Source: an uncultured Cetobacterium sp.
Lineage (GTDB): Bacteria > Fusobacteriota > Fusobacteriia > Fusobacteriales > Fusobacteriaceae
DNA: 8,803 nucleotides
NCBI GenBank assembly: GCA_900766645.1
Contig: CAAFWD010000214.1
Location: 1-8,803 of the forward strand
Direction: 5' to 3'
The notes under the pieces were generated by a model. It searched no databases and was not told the DNA's origin. It saw only the letters and a program-made list of their open reading frames with translations. Shown one piece after another: positions 6,892 to 8,803 of this stretch. The position numbers and the translations under genes are program-made. Position 1 is the stretch's first letter. Each line of letters begins with the position of its first letter.

Positions 6892-8505
6892 ATGGCAAAA
6901 ATTATAAAGTTTGATTCTGAAGCTAGAAAAAAACTTGAAAATGGAGTGAATATATTAGCTGATGCAGTTAAAGTTACTCTTGGACCTCGTGGAAGAAATG
7001 TTGTTCTTGAAAAGGCATATGGTGCTCCTCTTATCACAAATGATGGAGTGTCCATTGCTAAAGAGATCGAACTTGATGACCCCTTTGAAAATATGGGAGC
7101 TCAACTTATCAAAGAAGTAGCTACTAAAGCTAATGACGTTGCTGGTGACGGAACTACAACTGCTACAGTTTTAGCACAAGCTATTGTTAAAGAAGGACTT
7201 AAAATGGTTTCAGCTGGTGCTAATCCAATTTTTTTAAAAAAAGGAATCGAAAAAACTACTAAAAGAGCAGTTACTCTTTTAGCTGAAATGTCAAAAAAAG
7301 TTCAAGCTAATAGCGAGATTGCCCAAGTGGCATCTATTTCAGCTGGTGACGAAGAAATTGGAGCTTTAATAGCTCAAGCAATGGACAAAGTTGGAGAAAC
7401 TGGAGTTATAACTGTTGAAGAGGCCAAATCTTTAGAAACAACTCTTGAAGTTGTGGAAGGAATGGAGTTTGAAAAAGGATATCTTTCTCCATACATGGTT
7501 ACAGATTCTGAGCGTATGGAAGCTATTTTAGATTCTCCTTACATTCTTATAACTGATAAAAAAATCTCTACTATGAAAGAATTATTACCTCTTTTAGAGA
7601 AAACTGTTCAAACATCTAAGCCTCTTTTAATCATTGCTGATGATTTAGATGGTGAAGCTCTAGCAACTCTTGTTCTTAACAAAATAAGAGGAACTCTTAA
7701 TGTTATTGGAGTTAAAGCTCCTTCATTTGGAGATAGAAGAAAAGCTATGTTAGAAGATATCGCTATTTTAACTGGTGGACAAGTTATCTCTGAAGAAAAG
7801 GGAATGAAAATAGAAGATACTGATCTTTCTCATCTCGGTAGAGCACAAAAAATTAAAGTTACAAAAGATTCAACCGTTATTGTAGATGGCCTAAGTAATG
7901 TTGCTCTTTTAGATGGAAGAATATCTCAAATAAAAAAACTAATTGAAGAAAGTTCTTCAGATTATGATAAAGAAAAATTACAAGAGAGACTTGCTAAACT
8001 TTCTGGTGGAGTTGCTGTTATCAAAGTTGGTGCTGCAACCGAAATTGAAATGAAAGAAAAAAAATTGAGAATAGAAGATGCCCTTAATGCAACCCGTGCT
8101 GCTGTTGAAGAAGGAGTCGTTCCCGGTGGTGGAGTTGCCCTTGCTGAAATAGCTCATTCTATGGATGACTTTATTCTTGAAGGTGAAGAAGGAATAGGAG
8201 CTGAAATTGTAAAAAAAGCACTTAATGCTCCTCTTAAGCAAATAGCATTTAATGCTGGATTAGATGGTGGAGTTGTTGTGGAAAAAATTAAAAGTTTTCC
8301 TAGTGGATATGGACTTAATGCTGCAACTGAAAAATATGAAAATATGATTGAAAACGGTATTTTAGATCCTACTAAAGTTACAAGATCTGCCCTGCAAAAT
8401 GCAAGTTCTGTATCTGCTTTAATTCTTACAACAGAAGTTATTATTGCCAATAAAAAAGAGAATAAAGAAAAGAATTCTATAGATAACATGAATAATATGA
8501 TGTAA
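6892..8505 (+). CDS. groL: GroEL-family 60-kDa chaperonin, without adjacent groES and with an atypical C-terminal tail
   Basis: A 537-residue group I chaperonin, expected to form a double ring that folds proteins with ATP and a GroES lid. The ATPase elements are intact: LGPRGRNVVLE (30-40), Asp51, GDGTTTATVLA (85-95), Asp396 in RIEDALNATR, and PGGG (411-414). The apical helices equivalent to the GroES/substrate groove keep hydrophobic residues (ELLPLLEKTV; EALATLVLNKI), so lid binding looks possible. Oddities: no groES precedes it (galU ends 11 bases before), no CIRCE-type repeat is in the gap, and the flexible tail reads NKKENKEKNSIDNMNNMM instead of a Gly-Gly-Met repeat. GGAGGTT before ATG 6892 is a strong ribosome binding site. 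It is inserted between galU and a phosphohexomutase gene and appears to be transcribed with them. It could be a second, specialised GroEL paralogue or the only copy, separated from groES; the window cannot decide this. Confidence 0.95.
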   Translation: MAKIIKFDSEARKKLENGVNILADAVKVTLGPRGRNVVLEKAYGAPLITNDGVSIAKEIELDDPFENMGAQLIKEVATKANDVAGDGTTTATVLAQAIVKEGLKMVSAGANPIFLKKGIEKTTKRAVTLLAEMSKKVQANSEIAQVASISAGDEEIGALIAQAMDKVGETGVITVEEAKSLETTLEVVEGMEFEKGYLSPYMVTDSERMEAILDSPYILITDKKISTMKELLPLLEKTVQTSKPLLIIADDLDGEALATLVLNKIRGTLNVIGVKAPSFGDRRKAMLEDIAILTGGQVISEEKGMKIEDTDLSHLGRAQKIKVTKDSTVIVDGLSNVALLDGRISQIKKLIEESSSDYDKEKLQERLAKLSGGVAVIKVGAATEIEMKEKKLRIEDALNATRAAVEEGVVPGGGVALAEIAHSMDDFILEGEEGIGAEIVKKALNAPLKQIAFNAGLDGGVVVEKIKSFPSGYGLNAATEKYENMIENGILDPTKVTRSALQNASSVSALILTTEVIIANKKENKEKNSIDNMNNMM

Positions 8506-8524
8506 TTACAGGAGGGTTAATAAT

Positions 8525-8803
8525 ATGGATCAATTAACTGAACAAAACTACAACAGTTGGCTTCATTCAACATATATAGATAAAGAAGATAGAGCAGAAC
8601 TAAAATCTATCGAAAATAACAAACACGAGATTGAAGATAGATTTTATACGAATCTTAGCTTTGGAACTGCTGGTATGAGAGGGATTAGAGGAATTGGTAC
8701 CAACAGAATAAATAAATATACAATTAGAAAAGCTACACAGGGACTTGCTAACTATATCCTAAAATGTACAAATAATAAGTGTAAAGAAATGGGAGTTGCC
8801 ATA
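8525..8803 (+). CDS. Phosphoglucomutase/phosphomannomutase family enzyme, N-terminal part (3'-truncated by window edge)
   Basis: The first 93 residues of an alpha-D-phosphohexomutase; the rest is beyond the window. The hallmark is LSFGTAGMRG at about residues 44-53, followed by GIGTNRIN and the helix YTIRKATQGLANYIL, which is the N-terminal domain pattern of the long (about 570-residue) PgcA/PGM2-like group. The catalytic phosphoserine loop would lie further downstream, outside the window. Such enzymes interconvert glucose-6-phosphate and glucose-1-phosphate (or the mannose forms). ATG 8525 has AGGAGGG eight bases upstream and is 19 bases after the groL stop, so it is probably co-transcribed. 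With galU two genes upstream it would complete the glucose-6-P to UDP-glucose route. Sugar preference cannot be read from this fragment. Confidence 0.9.
   Translation, partial: MDQLTEQNYNSWLHSTYIDKEDRAELKSIENNKHEIEDRFYTNLSFGTAGMRGIRGIGTNRINKYTIRKATQGLANYILKCTNNKCKEMGVAI

Noticed and set aside
6870..7055. Minus-strand open frame across the galU-groL junction
   Set aside because: It covers the groL start and is explained by the reverse complement of conserved GroEL sequence; no sign of a real gene or of a hidden groES.
8154..8489. A 111-codon open frame on the minus strand inside groL, and a shorter one at 7978-8241
   Set aside because: Both lie wholly within the strongly conserved groL coding sequence, have no ribosome binding site or family resemblance, and are typical shadow frames of an AT-rich gene.

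Overview
The window is a compact, strongly AT-rich (by eye about 30% GC) bacterial housekeeping region with every gene on the + strand. Arginine is encoded almost only by AGA, Shine-Dalgarno sites are strong, and the GroEL, MetRS and GalU proteins look like those of Fusobacteriota. I infer a member of the Fusobacteriaceae or a relative (Fusobacterium, Cetobacterium, Ilyobacter type), but species cannot be fixed from the sequence alone. No transposase, integrase, tRNA, rRNA, CRISPR array or phage gene is visible. No stretch longer than about 105 bases lacks a gene.

Layout. (1) Positions 1-1122 hold the C-terminal catalytic part of an oligoendopeptidase F (M3 metallopeptidase), cut by the left window edge. 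Its stop codon lies inside the stem of an intrinsic terminator. (2) 1168-2877 is sppA, a long (67K-type) membrane-anchored signal peptide peptidase. (3) A near-consensus extended -10 promoter, with an imperfect inverted repeat over its -10 box, drives a TTG-started ybaB/ebfC nucleoid-protein gene at 2953-3303, closed by a strong terminator. (4) From a probable promoter just after that terminator, five genes run in one direction with gaps of only 11-20 bases and no terminator between them: a DUF374 (LPLAT-like) acyltransferase, metG, galU, a groEL-family chaperonin gene, and the start of a phosphoglucomutase/phosphomannomutase gene cut by the right edge.

How the genes fit together. The phosphohexomutase and GalU form a textbook pair (glucose-6-P to glucose-1-P to UDP-glucose) that feeds envelope polysaccharide or LPS-type synthesis. 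The acyltransferase would act on envelope lipid, so the operon has an envelope-precursor theme plus the translation enzyme MetRS. The outlier is the chaperonin. It sits between galU and the mutase gene, has no groES beside it and no CIRCE element, and ends in an Asn/Lys-rich tail instead of the usual Gly-Gly-Met repeat. It is the most unusual item here. It may be a second, specialised GroEL, or the main groEL displaced from groES. I found no clear new multi-gene system; most of the window is ordinary core genome.
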